A DNA stretch of 20,098 nt from Paraglomus occultum (lineage: Eukaryota > Glomeromycota > Glomeromycetes > Paraglomerales > Paraglomeraceae). The position numbers and the translations under genes were made by a program. The stretch covers positions 1-20,098 of the forward strand of contig CAJVPJ010000642.1 in the NCBI GenBank assembly GCA_910592205.1. Reading direction: 5' to 3'. Positions 18,574 through 20,098 of this stretch are shown piece by piece. Each line of letters opens with the position of its first letter. The stretch's first letter is position 1. Under the pieces are notes generated by a model, which was not told where the DNA came from, ran no database searches, and saw only the letters and a list, made by a program, of their open reading frames with translations.

Positions 18574-19460
18574 TAATAGTACTGTAGGAACGGCATTAGT
18601 AAAAGTAATATATAATTATAATTATAATACTAAGATTCTCTCGCGAAGAAATAACTGATAAAGAAAAAGTGACGCTGGAGCTATTGCAAATATGGTTGAA
18701 AATTTTCTTGCTGTGGTATGAATTCGAATGTCATCGCCTTGGCCCACAATGAGCTAGTACAAGCATTTCATGTATTTTAGTCTTTGTAATCGCTGCATCT
18801 TGAATCAGCAGCCCTCCACCTTGAATGTTAAGTTGGTGTCATCTTTCAGTAATAACTCTGTATGGGCACAAGCCGATAACGTAGAAAGCATCTATTTTAC
18901 GGAAACAATATTATTTTCTATGTTTCACTATCGTAAGTCGCACATTCTGTTATTGTTAAATCAATGCGTATATTCCAAATTGATATATTGACCAGTGCCA
19001 AATGAATCCGATCAACCTGTCGATATCGTATTAGACGTTCTGTATGTACACACCTACAATAAATTACCTAACAATGATCACGCGAAACAATTTTAAACTA
19101 TTTAACTATATACCGCGTGAATATTCACGACTTTTCTTGTTAAGACACGCGTACGAAGAAAGACTTTTCAGCTGAACCGCATAAGTATGTCATTTGCTAA
19201 TATTTCCATACAAAATGTCATGCTACAATCAAACGATAAAAGAGACAGGACTCTGCATAACCTGAACGCGATATACACAACTTAAACTTGCAACGGGAAA
19301 TCGATTCCTCTTGATAGCGCCGGTTTTTGTAATTACGCCACAAGCTAAAGCCTATTCCACCGCACAAGAACGAAAAGAAATTATTAGTGGTGCAAAATAA
19401 ACGAAGCTGACGAGGCATAGAATACTATTGTATATATTGTATTACATGGGAGCCGTTCAC
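18574..19460. other. Intergenic region downstream of the AGGF1-like gene
   Basis: Contains the AT-rich 3' flank of the AGGF1-like gene (TATAATTATAATTATAAT near 18610) and short unconvincing frames: plus 18770-18991, and minus 19218-19418 with SLWRNYKNRRYQEESISR. The latter could be a continuation of the unidentified minus-strand coding sequence at 19600-19945, but no motif links them. Confidence 0.4.
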
Positions 19461-19592
19461 TTGCCCGACAGTTACTTGCCCGACAGTCATTTGCCCGACA
19501 AATATTTACCAGCATTATTTCAAATTTATCCTTTTTTGGTAAATTTTTGTCGGGCAAATGATTGTCGGGTCGGGCAAGTAACTGTCGGGCAA
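19461..19592. mobile_element. Palindromic mini-element built from 15-bp TTGCCCGAC units
   Basis: The left arm (19461-19511) is three 15-bp units, TTGCCCGACAGTTAC, TTGCCCGACAGTCAT and TTGCCCGACAAATAT, followed by TTACCA. The right arm (19537-19592) is the same order reversed, with one five-base CCCGA duplication in its middle unit, and starts TGGTAA. A 25-bp AT-rich spacer lies between. The whole could fold as a long hairpin, as foldback-type MITEs do. It is much richer in G and C than its surroundings. No target duplication is obvious. It is not a CRISPR array: units are contiguous and inverted. Confidence 0.7.
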
Positions 19593-19599
19593 ATGACCC

Positions 19600-19945
19600 G
19601 GACCCAATGATGGTGACAAAAGAGAGTTCAATGTACAAAAGATATTAAAATCCATAGCAGTTTCAACATTATATTTGACGCGAGCTCTTATACCTTCAAC
19701 GAATTGGGGCCTACTAAACTTTCGCTCTGTTTTATCAAAGCTGAAACTAGTTACTTCTTCAAGAAATCCATTCCAGAGCATTATTCTTGATGGCCAGAGA
19801 CCCCCATTTCGCGTAGAACGTGTCGAAGTACTAGCATCCGGAGGATAATCAATGGTTGGAGGAATACATGATAGGTATTCTTTATCGTTTAGGAGTTCTT
19901 CAAAACAACAAAAAATGAGGAGTGAGTTAGTGGGCCATGAGCAAA
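19600..19945 (-). CDS. Unidentified coding-like ORF (partial or exon)
   Basis: A minus-strand frame stays open from about 19945 to 19600 and beyond into the palindromic element. It reads CFEELLNDKEYLSCIPPTID, YPPDASTSTRSTRNGGLWPS, RIMLWNGFLEEVTSFSFDKT, then ERKFSRPQFVEGIRARVKYN and VETAMDFNIFCTLNSLLS. The composition and even codon use look like true protein. No family is recognised. The first methionine in frame is at 19781, well inside, so if the gene is real its start lies in an upstream exon, possibly joined at an acceptor such as the pyrimidine-rich TTTTGTTGTTTTGAAG (about 19905). The frame then runs in phase into the palindromic element, which would add LPDSYLPDP repeats before a stop at 19515. 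It may be a gene truncated by that insertion. Confidence 0.4.
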
Positions 19946-20098
19946 CTTGTTACTCTCTTCTATGTATGAAAACTATGACTGCTCTACCCTGTGCAGCATC
20001 ATGAGCCAACAAAGTCCACTCTAGTATACACTCTAATAAAACTATGTTACAACCAATATTGCTATGTACTCCGTCTACTCTACCCTATGTACACACTA

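Noticed and set aside
18102-18596. Minus-strand ORF of 164 codons
   Set aside because: Antisense shadow of the C-terminal part of the AGGF1-like gene; composition is serine/proline-rich as expected for a reverse reading.
19461-19592. CRISPR-like short repeats
   Set aside because: Units are contiguous without spacers and inverted about a centre, in a eukaryotic setting.

Overview
This is eukaryotic nuclear DNA: AT-rich, gene-sparse, standard genetic code, short GT-AG introns (about 50-204 bp), and littered with decayed DNA transposons. The best clue to the host is the ubiquitin E2-variant gene at 10112-10987. Its protein, with a [18 protein letters not shown] start, a [16 protein letters not shown] core, an INLPCVN stretch and an LPQPPEG.TF end, resembles the fungal Mms2 form more than the animal one. 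With abundant Tc1-like, pogo-like and Fanzor (eukaryotic TnpB) relics, an early-diverging fungus (Mucoromycota or relative) is my best inference. I cannot name a species.

Layout. 82-261: end of a Tc1-like transposase. 1780-4540: a long, badly decayed Fanzor pseudogene on the minus strand, split by a 645-bp TA-flanked MITE at 2154-2798. 4740-5130: unidentified protein-like debris. 5320-5960: a second Tc1-like relic. 6212-7832: a complete Tc1/mariner element with terminal inverted repeats and TA duplications, but a broken transposase. 7838-8190: a small pogo-like MITE candidate and the N-terminal DNA-binding part of a pogo-like transposase. 8190-10111: no gene I can defend. 10112-10987: five-exon UEV/Mms2 gene. 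10988-13990: almost empty. 13990-14515: a second Fanzor relic, plus strand, related to the first even in its 3' flank. 15694-16594: five-exon gene combining a RanBP2-type zinc finger, a WWE domain and a C-terminal RING. 16888-18573: intronless AGGF1-like gene (OCRE, FHA, G-patch). 19461-19592: a palindromic mini-element built from 15-bp units. 19600-19945: an unrecognised coding-like ORF on the minus strand.

Three genes look alive. UEV proteins pair with Ubc13 to build K63-linked ubiquitin chains. The ZnF-WWE-RING protein is a candidate E3 ligase that may read poly(ADP-ribose). The AGGF1-like protein probably acts in RNA processing. They are not an operon, and any functional link between them is speculative. 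The most unusual content is the pair of Fanzor relics, whose RuvC and zinc-ribbon motifs can still be picked out across frames.
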